A DNA stretch of 64,000 nt from Paguma larvata (GCA_030068075.1 CM057832.1:76259002-76323001); one strand, 5' to 3'. Positions 1 to 11,379 are shown, counted from the first letter of the stretch. Program-made: numbers and translations. Notes: a model not told the origin generated them from the letters alone.

Positions 1-73
1 TCATCAGAGATCAAAGGAATCAAGGCAACCACAGAAGAAATCAAAAACATAGACATTGTTTTACTAGTTAGTG

Positions 74-438
74 GTCTTAGTCTGCTCAGGTCACCATAAC
101 AAAATACCACAGACCGTGTAGTTTAAACAAGAGGAATGTATTTTCTCATAGGTCTCGTGGCTGCAAGTCCAAGATCAAGATGCCAGCACCATTCAGTTTT
201 TGGTGGGAGCTCTCTCGCTGGCGTCCACATGGCCACCTTCTCTCCATGTCCTTATAGGTGCAGGCAACTAGCTCTGGTATCTCTCCTCTTCTTAAAAGGA
301 CACCGACCCTGTTGAATTAGGGTCCCACCCTTATGGTCTTATTTAACCATTATCACCTGGTCACAGGCCTATCTCCAAGTACAGTCACTCTGCGGGTAAG
401 ACTTCAACGTATGACTTGGGGCGGGACACAATTCAGTC
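74..438 (-). mobile_element. ERVL-MaLR (MLT1-like) solo LTR
   Basis: This is a degraded LTR of the old non-autonomous ERVL-MaLR group, in reverse orientation. The plus strand shows the family's recognisable order: cttagtctgctc, then ccataacaaaataccacaga, then the 'aagtccaagatcaagatgccagca' region, the cttcttaaaaggacacc block, the 'ggtcccacccttatg' block and finally gacacaattcagtc. No internal retroviral genes are present. Many substitutions indicate an ancient insertion. The MLT1 assignment rests on recalled consensus order; the exact subfamily is unknown. Confidence 0.75.
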
Positions 439-1627
439 GCCTACTGGTAAACCTCATATAAATAATCTGCCTTCAGTAAAATACGGTGTACTCTGTAAAG
501 AATACAAATGTTTCATTACTTTTTCTCATGAAAATATAAATCTACATAAAGTACAGGGAATTCCATTGCCCTTCCTTGCAAGTCTTTATCTTTTCATTGA
601 AAAGAGGTCCCTTATGAGAGAGTGGGAAATCCCTTGAACTGGACTGGTGAAATCTGCCACTTCTCTGTGTCATTTCCACCTCTGACCTGTTTAGAGATTA
701 TCTTGGGAGGATGTCTGATGGGGGGTGGCTTTGAGTGATATGACCTTCAGCTCTTCCTTAAACATGGACATAAAAAGGATCAGCTTCCAGCAGTTTAAAC
801 CGAAGTGAAGCAAACTACCAAAAAAAAAAAAATTTTACTTAAAATTTCTAGTTTTTCTTTCTTTCACAGCCTAATTTAAATGAACAGATTTCTAGATCAT
901 TCACTATCAGTTAGCTAATTATTGGCTAGAAACAGTTTCCTGGCTTTCATTCTATTTCAGATAATGTAAAGGCTCCATTAGGAGAAGATATAAATGGCTA
1001 ACTTAATTTCTAAAACTATTATTTCATTTATTTTATTCAATATAGTTGGACTTATTTTTAATGAGCTTTGAAAAAAAATATTTCTGGCTCACTGCTTCTC
1101 CATGCGGTTGTATTTTTTTTATTAACCTATTTTATGATGTGGTTTCATTAATTTGATTTTTAGTTCATTATCACATCATAAACACGAACTCTCTAAATAC
1201 TGGTCTATTATCTTTCTACTGGATCCAAATAGGTATAAACAAAATAAAACAAAACAAAAAACTTAATTCCCACTGCTATAATGAGAAGTGCGTTTTACCT
1301 TTTTGTTTCTTCATTTTCTTCCTTTTAAGTGGAATGAAACACATAGTTTCAGCATAGACATTTTTCTTTCTTTCCTCCCTTTCTTTTTCCTGGTTACAAC
1401 CTTCCTTCCCCCTCTCCCTTAGATAACTCAATATTAACAACTTAGTGTGTGTACATATATATTTTTTCCATATGTCAGTAATCTTTAATAGACCACATAA
1501 AGCTATGTAGATATGTATTAATGTACATATCTGTACACACACATGTACAGAGTTGTTTTTTGTTACTGTTTCTCTTTTTGTTTTTCATTTTCTTCAACAA
1601 CTAACTCTCCAAAAGGTATATCTATAA
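439..1627. other. Unassigned AT-rich sequence
   Basis: I see no repeat family or exon here. It contains short A and T runs (818-833, 1069-1078) and a pyrimidine-rich stretch near 1350-1420. Open frames are short and not recognisable. Confidence 0.5.
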
Positions 1628-1856
1628 GGGTACCTGGGTGGCTCAGTTAAGCCTGGGTTAAGCGGCCAACTTCAGCTCAGGTCATGATCTTGTGGTTTGT
1701 GAGTTTGAGTCTGTGTCAGGCTCTGTGCTGACAGCTCGGAGCCTGGAAACTGCTCAGATTTTGTGTCATCCTCTCTCTTTATGCCCCTCTTCTTCTTGTG
1801 CTCTCTCTCTCAAAAATAAATAAACATTAAAAGAATAAAATAAAATATTAAAAAAG
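1628..1856 (+). mobile_element. Carnivore tRNA-Lys SINE (SINEC_Fc-like), diverged
   Basis: The element has a tRNA-derived head (gggtacctgggtggctcag), the conserved ctcaggtcatgatct segment, a CT-rich body and an AAATAAATAAACATTAAAA tail. A short imperfect duplication (aaaaggtat) lies on both sides. Sequence is diverged, with an extra segment after the A box. Confidence 0.93.
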
Positions 1857-2029
1857 GTATCTTTTTATATAAGCTCTTATATAAATTGGTACGTTTGGTT
1901 CTCTAGAATAGCTCTCCAGGAAAGGAATAGGCTTTTGTTTTCTTAGTAGATAATACCATATTCTCATTTTACAGATTAATATACTAAGAATTCTAGAACA
2001 GAGGCTGAACAAGGTTAAATCACATTATA

Positions 2030-2900
2030 TTTCCACCGATAATCTACTACCCTTTCACCTCATGTCCGCACCAACATTAAGTTTTAGAGAATTTAAACAT
2101 TTTCTGAGGTTAAATCATTATATTGATTTCTATTTCCCTAATAAAAAGTTTCCTTTTTCCCAAGTGTGTTAGTCATTTGGATTTGCTCCTGGTACATTGT
2201 GTATTCATTTTGTTAATTTTTTAAATTATTATTTTTTTAAATTTTTTTAACATTTATTTATGAGAGAGAGAGAAAGTGTGAGCAGGGGAGGGACAGAGAG
2301 AGTCGGAGACACAGAGTCCAAAGCAGGATCCAGGCTGCAAGTTGTCAGCACAGAGCCTGATGCGGGGCTCGAACTTACAAACTGGGAGATCATGACCTGA
2401 GCCAAAGTCGGTCACCCAACCGACTGAGCCACCCAGATGCCCCTCATTTTGTTCATTTTTATACTGTGTGTTTTGTCTTTTTTTCCTTGCCAATTTGTAA
2501 GTACTTTTTGTGTATTACTGAAATGAACTCATGGTCTGCTATTTGCATTTGCATTTTTTTCCAGATATATCATGTATCTGTTGATCTTGCTTGTTGTATT
2601 TTTTTTGCATACAAATGGTTTACATTTCACTTAGTAAATTCTGAAGTTCTAGATACTCTAGGTATCTAGTATTGTACATGAATTATCTAGATGTTCTTGC
2701 ACCATTGCAAGAAAACAATCAGGGTTTAATTCAGCTGGTGTTGATTTTTGTGAATAACATAAGACATAGATCCATTTTTAATTCCTCCCAGATAGATATA
2801 TTGCTGTTTCAGCACTGAATATTTAATATACTAGTCTTTTCTCATTGATTGCATCTATCACCATTGTTGAATTGTTTATTATGTTGACAAGGTATTCAAT
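2030..2900 (-). mobile_element. Old L1M ORF2 fragment, split by a SINE
   Basis: The plus strand reads as the complement of the 3' part of L1 ORF2. A block resembling 'ccgcaccaacatt' and 'tgatttctatttccctaat' lies before the SINE at 2232-2443. After it come the 'gtatttttttgcatacaaa' and 'gttgatttttgtg' blocks in the order expected for antisense L1. No open frame survives. Divergence is high, so edges are uncertain. Confidence 0.55.
2232..2443 (-). mobile_element. Carnivore tRNA-Lys SINE
   Basis: In reverse orientation the element runs from a T-rich tail through gagagagagagaaa, tcagcacagagcctgatgcg and gatcatgacctgagcc to actgagccacccagatgccc. A 17-bp duplication (tcattttgtt[a/c]attttt) flanks it with one mismatch, marking insertion into the old L1M. 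Confidence 0.95.
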
Positions 2901-3232
2901 ATAATATAGCATCCAAAAACATAATGCTTAAAAAATTTTTAAAGTATTTGTTCATTTAAAATTACTTATTCTCTAGTGCACTAAAGCAAATTGGTAAGTG
3001 TGAAAATGGGATTCATGAATTCTGTCTCCTTGCTTTACGAGTAGAGTTCTTCTGAATTTGATATGTGTGGAAAACGAACTCATCAGTATTTCAACTATGT
3101 CAGTATATCGCCCTTTGTCAACCCTGAAATCATTCATTTTCACAGGCACTTTTATTATCCTTGTCATTTATATGTGTGTTCTTATATATGTGTATTACAT
3201 ACACATACATATTTTTATATAGTCATGTTGTA

Positions 3233-3234
<2 letters not shown>

Positions 3235-3285
<51 letters not shown>
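3235..3285 (+). repeat. (TG)n microsatellite, about 25 units
   Basis: This is an uninterrupted TG tract of 51 bases, preceded by a degenerate TATG/CATA-rich stretch. Open frames through it give only Cys-Val or Thr-His runs and are not genes. A tract this long is probably length-variable. Confidence 0.98.
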
Positions 3286-3287
<2 letters not shown>

Positions 3288-3454
3288 TATATAATATACT
3301 TCTGTGTCTCCCAGGGCTAGGCACAAATGAGCTTTGTGAAAATTTGGGCTCGGATACAATGTGCGTACCTACTGTTTCTTTGGGCACAACAGGAAGAAAG
3401 AACATAACATTCAGGGAGGTTATATGTGTCACACATCAAAGCAGCCACTTTGAA

Positions 3455-3640
3455 TTTAGATAGTCTAGGTTTGGATCTATGTTGTGCCACTTAATGAGCT
3501 GTGTGATCAAAGGCTCCTTAACTTCACTGCACCTGAATTTCCTCATCTGTAAAAAAGATATAACAATAGCTATATCATTTTAGTATTGAATAGTGTCAGT
3601 GTGTTAAAAATTTAATAAAGTATATGGCTCATGAGTTGTT
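3455..3640 (+). repeat. MIR SINE
   Basis: The MIR core is visible: tgtgccacttaatgagctgtgtgat, then ccttaacttcactgcacctg, then tttcctcatctgtaaaa. Weaker 3' similarity continues to about 3640. MIR copies are ancient and tRNA-derived. Confidence 0.85.
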
Positions 3641-4039
3641 CTATATATTTTTTTCCTTTTCTTCCCTTGTTCCAAAATATATTGACTATATCTATAAAAT
3701 GAGATGAGGAAGGTAAGCCAGACTCTCTTCCCTTCTCAACCCCTTTACTCTTTAACAGCTGATTCCGTTTCTCTGTTAAATTGTTTTGTCCAAAGTGAGA
3801 AAGACCGAGAAATATGTAGAAAGCCCATGATTTGTCTTCATCATCACTTTGATGCATTTCTACCTTTTAATGTCTATTTCTCCTCTTTGCTTCCTGAGAA
3901 CGTTCTCTCTACTTTTTCTCACCCATGGGCATCACTTCAGCCTCTAGTGAAACCCCCCTTCATTTACTCCTCTCAAATTAGTCATATCCTAATGCCATTG
4001 TACTGCTTTTCCTATCCTGAGATAGGTTAAGACATAATT
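3641..4039. other. Unassigned sequence
   Basis: A pyrimidine-rich plus strand gives a 108-codon open frame at 3704-4030 with no recognisable motif. I treat it as chance. Confidence 0.45.
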
Positions 4040-4200
4040 TTCACCCTGATTCAATTTTCACAATAATCCCGAGACACAGGTGTTATTATTATTATATCAA
4101 TGTTACTAAACAGCTATATGACTTGTCTGAGAACCAAGCCAAAAAATGACAAAGCCTATATTCAAACACGACTTTCTGTTTATAAGTTTCATGCGCTTTC
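4040..4200 (-). repeat. MIR SINE, reverse orientation
   Basis: The plus strand shows the complement of MIR in order: caataatcccgagacacagg, a TTATTATTATTA stretch, a segment like 'acagctatatgacttg', then 'atattcaaacacgactttctg'. Diverged. Confidence 0.65.
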
Positions 4201-4279
4201 TGCTGTCCCTTATTTGTATATGACTGTTTTGTTTGATTGACTAATCTGTGTTAGGGTTATAATGATTAAGAATCAATGG

Positions 4280-4288
4280 ATAAAGAAG

Positions 4289-4325
<37 letters not shown>

Positions 4326-4751
4326 GGAATACTACTTGGTAATCAAAGAGAATGAACTCTTATCATCTGCAACAGTGTGGATGGAGCTAGAGTGTATTAT
4401 GCTAAGCGAAATAAGTCAGGCAGAGAAAGACAAATATCATCTGATTTCACTCATATGTGGAATTTAAGAAACAAAACAGATGGACATAGGGGAAGGGAAG
4501 GAAAAAGAAAATAAGATAAAAACAGAGAGGGAGGCAAACCATAAGAGAGTTTTAAATACAGAGAACAGACTGGGGGTTGCTAGAGGGAATATGGGTGGGG
4601 GGCTAGACTAAATGGGTGATGGGCATTAAGGAGGGCACTTGGGATAAGAACTGGGTGTTATATGTAAGAGATGAATCACCGGATTCTACTCTTGAATCCA
4701 GGATTATACTGTATGTTAACTAACTTGAATTTAATTTTTTCTTTAAAAAAG
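4280..4751 (+). mobile_element. Carnivore L1 3' end (5'-truncated), with (CA)n
   Basis: This piece covers the last part of L1 ORF2 plus the 3' UTR. The frame over 4324-4467 ends with residues like WMELECIMLSEISQAEKD and a stop after CGI, the usual carnivore ORF2 C-terminus. The 3' UTR motifs aaaccataagagagt, ggtgatgggcattaaggagg and ctgggtgttatatgtaag follow. A short duplication (gaatcaat with flanking similarity) brackets it. A (CA)n tract at 4291-4323 replaces the TATATA-rich segment expected there. Confidence 0.92.
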
Positions 4752-5444
4752 AGAATCAATAGAGAATTTTCCAAAGTTAACTGATTTGACTCATCATTTA
4801 ATAGATTTATTCAGTCACAGAAATATGTGTGTGTGTGTGTGTATAAAGCAATCACTTTACATCTTAGGCAATACCTTTTTTTTTTTTTTTCAGGAAATAC
4901 TTTTAAGGTATTACCCCTACCAAAAAGTATCATATTTCAGAAAGACACAAACCAGTTTAAATGTAGAAATATTTCAGGTACCGTAAGAGAATGACTAAGA
5001 AACTAGAGTAAAATCTAGAGGTTGGAATTATTATGTATGGAAGGAACCTCCGGTGGAGGGGCCACCTGTGACACTCAGAATGTCACTGACTCTCTCAGAT
5101 GTCCCCTTACTTTACAATTCTAAATATGCAAATACTAGGTACTACATTTCTCTTACATAGAATAGTATGCACTTTATGGCCAGACATCATGAAAATGTAT
5201 ATTTGTATGGGAGTGGCCGGATATAGCAAATGAAAACACAGAGTCCCTCATTATATTAACTTCAGATAAACGACAAATACTATTTTAGTATAAATATGTG
5301 CCATGCAATACTTGGGACACACGTATATTCACAATTATCCATTTTTATCTGAATTCAAATTTAACTCGGGATCCCGTGCTTTATCTAACAACTAATTTTT
5401 ATGTATCTAATACAACAGCCAAATCAATACTCATATTGATGTTC
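4752..5444. other. Unassigned sequence with short simple repeats
   Basis: It contains a short (TG)n at 4825-4844 and a T run at 4876-4890. Nothing else is recognisable. Confidence 0.5.
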
Positions 5445-5457
5445 AAAACAATAGCAG

Positions 5458-5671
5458 GGGCGCCTGGGTGGCTCAGTTGGTTAACCGGCCGACTTCAGCT
5501 CAGGTCATGATCTCGCGGTCTGTGAGTTGGAGCCCCGCGTCGGGCTCTGTGCTGACGGCTCGGCGCCTGGAGCCTGCTTCGGATTCTGTGTCTCCCTCTC
5601 TCTCTGCCCTTCCCCTGCTCACGTTCTGTCTCTATGTCTCTCAAAAATAAATAAATGTTAAAAAAAAAATT
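5458..5671 (+). mobile_element. Carnivore tRNA-Lys SINE, young copy
   Basis: This is a near-consensus copy: gggcgcctgggtggctcag head, intact-looking A and B box positions, retained CpGs (ccggccgac, ctcgcggtc, ccccgcgtcgggc, ggctcggcgc) and an AAATAAATAAATG-A tail. A perfect 13-bp duplication, aaaacaatagcag, lies at 5445-5457 and 5672-5684. CpG retention and perfect duplication point to a recent insertion. Confidence 0.98.
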
Positions 5672-5749
5672 AAAACAATAGCAGTCACCAACAGCTACGC
5701 AGAATTGTCACAGTGCATTAACCTATTGTTCATATTGTGATAAAACCTA

Positions 5750-5993
5750 TATAACACAAAATTTAGTGTCTTAACCATGTTTAAGTATATAATTCAGTAG
5801 TGTTAAGTTCATTCACATCGTTGTGCTACCGTGCTCCAGAACTCTTTTCATCTTGCAAAACTGAAGTTCTCTATGGCCCCCTTGCTCTAGGCTCTGTCAG
5901 TCACCATTCTACTTTCTGTCTCTCTGAATTTGACTACTCTAGCTGGCTCTTATAAGTGGACTCCTACGATATTCGTTTTTTTGTGACTGGCTT
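5750..5993 (-). mobile_element. Old L1M 3' UTR, reverse orientation
   Basis: The plus strand follows the antisense L1M 3' region: atataacacaaaattta, then ttcagtagtgttaagt, then ccagaactcttttcatcttg, then cattctactttctgtctc, then tttttgtgactggctt. It breaks off into a MaLR LTR at about 5994 and similarity resumes at 6531. Confidence 0.8.
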
Positions 5994-6300
5994 GTAAACA
6001 ACGGAAGTGTATTTCTCACAGTTTGGGAGGCTGAAGTCTGAGACCATGGTGGCGGGATGGCTGGGTGAGGGCTCGCTTCCAAGATGCAGATTTCTCACCG
6101 TGTCCGCACACGGTGGCAGAGGCTGGGGAACTCCGGGGGATCTCTTTTATAAAAGCACTAATCCCATTCATGAAGACTCCACCCTCAACCTATTTACCTG
6201 CCAAAGGTCTCACCTCCTAACACCATTGCTTTGGGCATTAGGATTCTAACATATGAATATTGGGAGATCATAATAATTCAGACCATATCAGCTGATTAAT
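5994..6300 (-). mobile_element. ERVL-MaLR (MLT1-like) LTR
   Basis: The plus strand reads aaacaacggaagtgtatttc, cacagtttgggaggctg, then 'tcttttataaaagcactaatcccattcatga', then 'ctcacctcctaacaccatt', then catatgaatattggg. This is the antisense MLT1 order. It sits inside an L1M copy. Confidence 0.75.
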
Positions 6301-6530
6301 TCTCAGGCTCTTCTCGGCTTTAAACGGCCATTTTCTCCCTGTGTTATCACGTGGTCTTCCTTCTGAGTAAATCTGTACCCTAATTTTCTTTTCTTAGAAA
6401 AACACCAGTCATATTAAGTTAGGGCCAAACTCAATTTAATTACCTCTTTGAAGACTATATATCCAAATACAATCACATTTTGTGGTGCTGGGGGTTAGGA
6501 ATTATGAGAGACACAATTCTGTTGTAACAG
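6301..6530 (-). mobile_element. Second ERVL-MaLR LTR fragment
   Basis: A second run of MaLR-type sequence follows directly: cacgtggtcttccttctg, aaaacaccagtcatattaag, taattacctctttgaagac, then aatacaatcacattttgtgg and gggggttaggaatt. It overlaps in content with the preceding LTR, so it is a separate or rearranged copy. Confidence 0.65.
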
Positions 6531-7610
6531 GTGTAAACCCAAAAGTGAAATCGCTAGATCATATGGTAAGTCTATTTTTATTTTTTGAGGAAACTCCATA
6601 CTGTTATTCATAGTAACTACACCTTTTTGTCTTTCCAACAATAGTGCATGGGATTCTCTTTTCTCCACATCCTTCACAGTGCTTATTATTTATTAATTTA
6701 CTTTTTGAATAGCAGCCATCAGAATGGGTGTAAGGTGGTATCTCATTGTGGTTCTGGTTTGCATTTTCCTAATGTCAAACATCTTTCCATGTGCCATCTT
6801 TCCATTGTAGGCCATTTCTGTATCTTCTTCACAGAAATGTCTGTTTGATTCCTTTGCCCATTTTTAAAATTGGATTGTTTTGTTGTTGATTTGTAGGAGT
6901 TCTTTATTCCAGATATTAAGCCTTTATCAGATACATGATATGCAAGTATTTTCTTTCATTCTCCAGCTTGCCTTTTCTCTCTGTTGCTTGCGTCCTTTGA
7001 TGCGAAAAGTCTTTAATGTTGATGTAATTCACTTTATCTGTTTTAATGTCTGTCGCCTGTCCTTTTGGTGTCATACCAAAGTAATCATTTCCAAGTCCTA
7101 TATCCTGTAGATTTCCCCCTGTTTTCTTCTAAAAGTTTTATAGTGTTTGCTCTTACATTTAAGTCTTTGATTCCTCTTGAGTTAATTTTTGTCTACGATG
7201 TAAGAGAAATGTGCCACTTCCTCTTGTTCCAAATGAGGGTACACTTTCCCTAACATCATTTGTTGTAAAGACTCTCTCCCCTGAATGGTCTTAGCATCTT
7301 TGTCAAAAATCATTTGACCATTTAGATGAGAGTTTATTATTGGGTCCTCTATCCTTCCCACTGATCTCTACATCTATCTGTATTTCAATACTTCATTGTT
7401 TTGATTACTATCATTTTGGGATACATTTTGAAATCAGGAACTGTGAGAACTCCAAGTTCATTCTTCTTTTTCAAGATTGTGTTGGCCATCCTCATTCTGT
7501 TGAAATTCTATATAAATTCCATAGATAGTTTTATTTCTGCAAAGAAAATAGCTTCGGGATTTTCATAGAAATTGTGTACATCCGCTTTTTGATGGGTAGT
7601 TGTTCTATTT
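6531..7610 (-). mobile_element. Old L1M ORF2 C-terminal region
   Basis: The plus strand is the complement of L1 ORF2 from its C-terminus inward. The minus-strand frame at 6540-6610 includes residues like KIKIDLPYDLAISLLGL, a typical ORF2 C-terminal motif. Blocks such as ggtggtatctcattgtggtt, tcttctaaaagttttatag and 'ttgttttgattactatcat' follow in order. Stops and frameshifts abolish coding. It continues the copy that starts at 5750. Confidence 0.85.
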
Positions 7611-7827
7611 TTTTTTTATTTTCCAATATAGTCCCTAGAATTTAGACTAATTTCTAATTTTATTAGTTTAGATATTATCTCTCTTTGGGAGATAGAATGT
7701 TAAAGATGCTACCAGATGGCAAGAAGTAGCACTTTTGAGAAGGTTAGCATAAAGAGAAAAATAAAAAAGATTGGTCTACAAGTCACAAAAGTTAGGAAAA
7801 AGTAGATATATATGTGTATTTGTGAGC

Positions 7828-8196
7828 TCAGATTGCCATGCCAAAATATCAAAAATGCATGGCTTACACAACGGAAACATATTTTCTCATATTTCTAGAG
7901 AATAGAAGTTCAAAATCAAGGCACCTTCAGGACTCCTTGTGGTTGAGGTTTGTCTTACTGATTTGCAAATGGCTGCTTTCTGTGTCCTCACATGGCCTTT
8001 CCTCTGTGCTTGAAGAAAGAGTTCTCTGAGATCTCTTCTTATGAAGACACCAGTGCTATTGGGTTAGAGCCTACTTTTATGATCTTATTCAACCTCAATT
8101 ACCTTCTTAAGGCCTTATCTCAGAATACAGTCACAGTAGGTTTAGGGCTTAACATATGAATTTGGGACTGGCAGAGGGATTCGGTTCATAATAACA
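7828..8196 (-). mobile_element. ERVL-MaLR (MLT1-like) LTR
   Basis: The antisense order is clear: gctcagattgccatgccaaa, aaaatcaaggcacc, tgtgtcctcacatggccttt, 'cttatgaagacaccagtgctattgggtta', aatacagtcacag and aacatatgaatttggg. Diverged, without internal genes. Confidence 0.75.
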
Positions 8197-8353
8197 TAGT
8201 TTGGAAAGTAGAGAATAGGAAAGATATGTCACTAACAGATAAGGGTAGCCTCACTGAAATGCCACCTGGGCTGCATTGGATAGAACTGGCAAAGCAGAGG
8301 CATAACGGATTTCCAGTGTCTGGTATTAAATTAATAGTTTATCTACTGTCCAA

Positions 8354-8590
8354 GAGCACCTGGGTGACTCAGTCAGTTAAGCAACCAACTTAGGCTCAGG
8401 TCATGATCTTGCGTTTGTTATTTCAGGCTCCACATTGGACTCTGTACAACTCAGAGCCTAGAGCCTGCTTCAGATTCTGTGCCTGCCTTCCCTGCTCATG
8501 CTCTGTTTCTCTCCCTCGCTCTCTCTCCCTGTCTCTCTCTCTCTCTCTCTCTCAAAAATAAATTAAAATTTTAAAAATTAAAAAAAAAAA
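8354..8590 (+). mobile_element. Carnivore tRNA-Lys SINE with long CT tract
   Basis: Head gagcacctgggtgactcagt and ctcaggtcatgatcttg are followed by an expanded CT-rich segment (about 8508-8553) and an A-rich tail. A duplication like tagttt-ctactgtccaa flanks it with a one-base length difference. Confidence 0.93.
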
Positions 8591-8609
8591 TAGTTTGCTA
8601 CTGTCCAAA

Positions 8610-9834
8610 GATGTGAAAACCAATCTTGTGAATGAAAACATTAGCCGTTCTCACTCAATGGCATTTTTAGAAAAAGACACACAATACATCTCTTACTTTT
8701 TGAAAACAAGTGCAAACAAGAACATTTACATATCTAGACATTCAGTTTACATTTGGAGGAAGAGTGGATTCTAGGGAATTGGATGAGACTATACTAGCAA
8801 TTTCCCTTTCCTGTAATTTAGAATAAAATATTTAATTTAGAATGGAATAAAAGTTTCCTGAAAATACAAAACACGAAATCTTTATTGATATTGCAGTTAA
8901 AAAAAAATGTGAGCTAATGTATAAATGGTAATGATTTGGTTTTTAAATAAATATTGTTCTGGCTTCTCCATAATTTCTTAACTTATAAACAACTAAAAAT
9001 AAGAATTAAAAAAAAATAGAGAAACTACTAGCTTTTTTACAGTGTTACTCCATATGAATGAAATTTCACATTTCTTATTCAAAAGCAACATTTATGTTTT
9101 TACCTTTATAAAATATAAGAAGAGATTACATCCTCAAAAAGTAACCATCTTCTAAAATTATATCAAATAGCTGTGCTATTTCACTCAACACCATATAAAT
9201 CAGAATTCTTCACAGGCTTTTAAACAGCATTTAAAACCTCTAGTTTCTTCACCAAGATGATTAATTTACAATTCTTTATTGAATAATACTGAGTTTACTG
9301 TGTTGCTATTTAATGTTTTTATCTATTTACTTATTTGGGTTTTGTGTATGTGTGTGTGTGTTTTTCTTCCTCTCTCTGTTTCTCTCTGTCTCTCTCTCTT
9401 TTCAAATAACACAGCCTGAGTTTAAATCATCCCCAACCATTATTTGGAAATCATGTCTGCTTGAAGTCAAGTGGGTCACTGTTTGGAGTAACAATGTTTT
9501 TGGAAACGCACTGATAGTAAGTTCCAGCTTCACTGTTTCTGACAGCAGGTCGATTTCCTTCTATTTTGCCATAGGTAGCAAATTTTAGTCAGTGACACCT
9601 GACTGGCAAGCATGATATGGCATAAGAAGAGTATTACTATAAGAATACGGTGAATTATAACCATAACCTGAATTAAGTCCTGGGAGACATTCCAAATCCA
9701 TCACTTCGATTGCATGAAATTTGGGGTAAGTGATTTCAATTAAAGTATCCTTAGCTTTTTGTTTTGTTTTGTTTTTAATATTTTAAACTGTGAAAATATG
9801 AATGGAAAAATAAAATAATAAAACAAATTAAATG
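8610..9834. other. Unassigned sequence
   Basis: This stretch appears free of the repeat families I can recognise. It holds a CT-rich tract near 9367-9401 and a (TTTTG)3 run near 9764. The 91-codon frame at 9313-9588 runs through the CT tract and is not recognisable. Confidence 0.45.
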
Positions 9835-9925
9835 GAAATGTGGTAATACCAGTTTCACCTATTTGAAAAGATTTTGTAAGGACCAAATGGCTGTGAAAAC
9901 GCCCGGCACAGAGAATTTCAAATCT
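9835..9925 (+). repeat. MIR fragment
   Basis: A short 3' MIR piece: tggtaataccag, 'gattttgtaaggaccaaatg', then aacgcccggcacagag, in the expected order. Confidence 0.5.
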
Positions 9926-10030
9926 AATTTATTTATGACTATTGCACAACAACTTTATATGTGTTACAGAGACACATAGAATCTTAATATTTGGTTAAAA
10001 TCACTTGTTCCTAGAATGACATTTAAAAAA

Positions 10031-10238
10031 TGTTTTTAATGTTTATTTATTTTTGAGAGAGAGAAGCAGAGCAGGAGCAGGGGAGGGGCAGAGAGAGGAG
10101 ACAGAATTCCAAAGCAGGCTCCAGGCTTTGAGCTGTCAGCACAGAGCCCTATATGGGGCTTGAACCCATGAACCATGAGATTGTGACTTAAGCCAAAGAC
10201 TGACACTTAACCGATTGAGCCACCCAGCTGTCCCCAAA
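10031..10238 (-). mobile_element. Carnivore tRNA-Lys SINE
   Basis: Reverse copy with gtttatttatttttgagaga, gctgtcagcacagagccc and actgagccaccc-like end (gattgagccacccagctg). The 10-base sequence atttaaaaaa flanks both sides. Confidence 0.94.
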
Positions 10239-10248
10239 ATTTAAAAAA

Positions 10249-11379
10249 ATTAAAAATAAATATACAAGAAAATAGAAAACCTACATTCTTTTCTCCCCTC
10301 TATGAAGAACACTTGTTATATGACTTTGGACAATTCATCTGACCTTTAACACACTTGGCAATTCTATTCAAAAATAAGGGGGAAATATCATGATTTGTAT
10401 CCCAGAGGAAATAGAATTCTTCTAAGTTTCCTTCATATATTAAAATGTTTATAATCACCATAAAACATCTATCTAAAAGTTCTACAAATTAAAAAAAAAG
10501 ACAAGCTCTCTACTAATTTAATTCCTTACTTATTATATTGAAAGGAGATTATATCATCCAAAAAGAGCTATTCTTGTGTAAATATTCATAAAACTCAGTA
10601 ATTTCTCTGCTGCCTGTGGTACATCAGCCATAAGGAAACACAATGTTGTTAACATGAAGAAAATTAAAATAAACAAAAAGTGTATTTTAAAATGTAAATT
10701 AGTTTATTTGATTGCACAGTCTATACTCAGAACACTTCAAACCTGGAAACTGTCTGACGAGGGAATTTACAAAGTGCGATTAGCTCTGAACCAGTGACGT
10801 GTAATTTTGATAAAGTGACTAACTTTCTCATACTTAGTGGAAAAAAAGCTGTTCTGAAAATAATGGTTGGGATCATTGTAATTGTCACACATAAATCATT
10901 TTGTTTATAATAAAATGTAGTTGGAGCAAGGTAAGACTGAATCAGTTACCAACATATGTTCTCCCATCTCGGGTAGTCATTCCTGGAGGGTGATTAGCAA
11001 ACTGGAATGTTTTAATTTGAATTGGCCAAGTTTCTAAAATTGGATTGTGAACATATGCGGTCAAATGATGAGACAGTCCCCGGAGAATCAGGAACCATGT
11101 ATTCCAATTCTACTTTAGTGTCTTAACATAGTTGCAAGTCCTATATGCAGTTTGCTTTTTTTCCGGAAGAATGATCAAAATGATAAGACTGGGAAAAGTA
11201 AGTTTACATGGTCAGTAGTCTCGCATTGACATTAGAAGAAAACCCATTTGTTGAGAAAAATGGTAGACTGAGAGACATAATATTTTGTCTTCTTTGGCCA
11301 TTTCCAGCTGTGTGAATAATTCACCCTCTAACTTACATGTAATTAATGACTAGACAGTCTTCTTGGGTCCTTCAGCTCA
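10249..11379. other. Unassigned sequence
   Basis: I recognise no repeat and no exon. The stretch is AT-rich with short A runs. It could include conserved non-coding sequence, but nothing in it decides that. Confidence 0.45.

Noticed and set aside
3161..3463. 100-codon frame through the TG tract
   Set aside because: The frame exists only because TG repeats encode Cys-Val without stops.
5458..5671. tRNA-Lys gene at the SINE head (A and B boxes)
   Set aside because: The body lacks a tRNA cloverleaf and 3' acceptor stem and continues into the CT-rich SINE body. The same structure recurs about 24 times with duplications, so these are SINEs.
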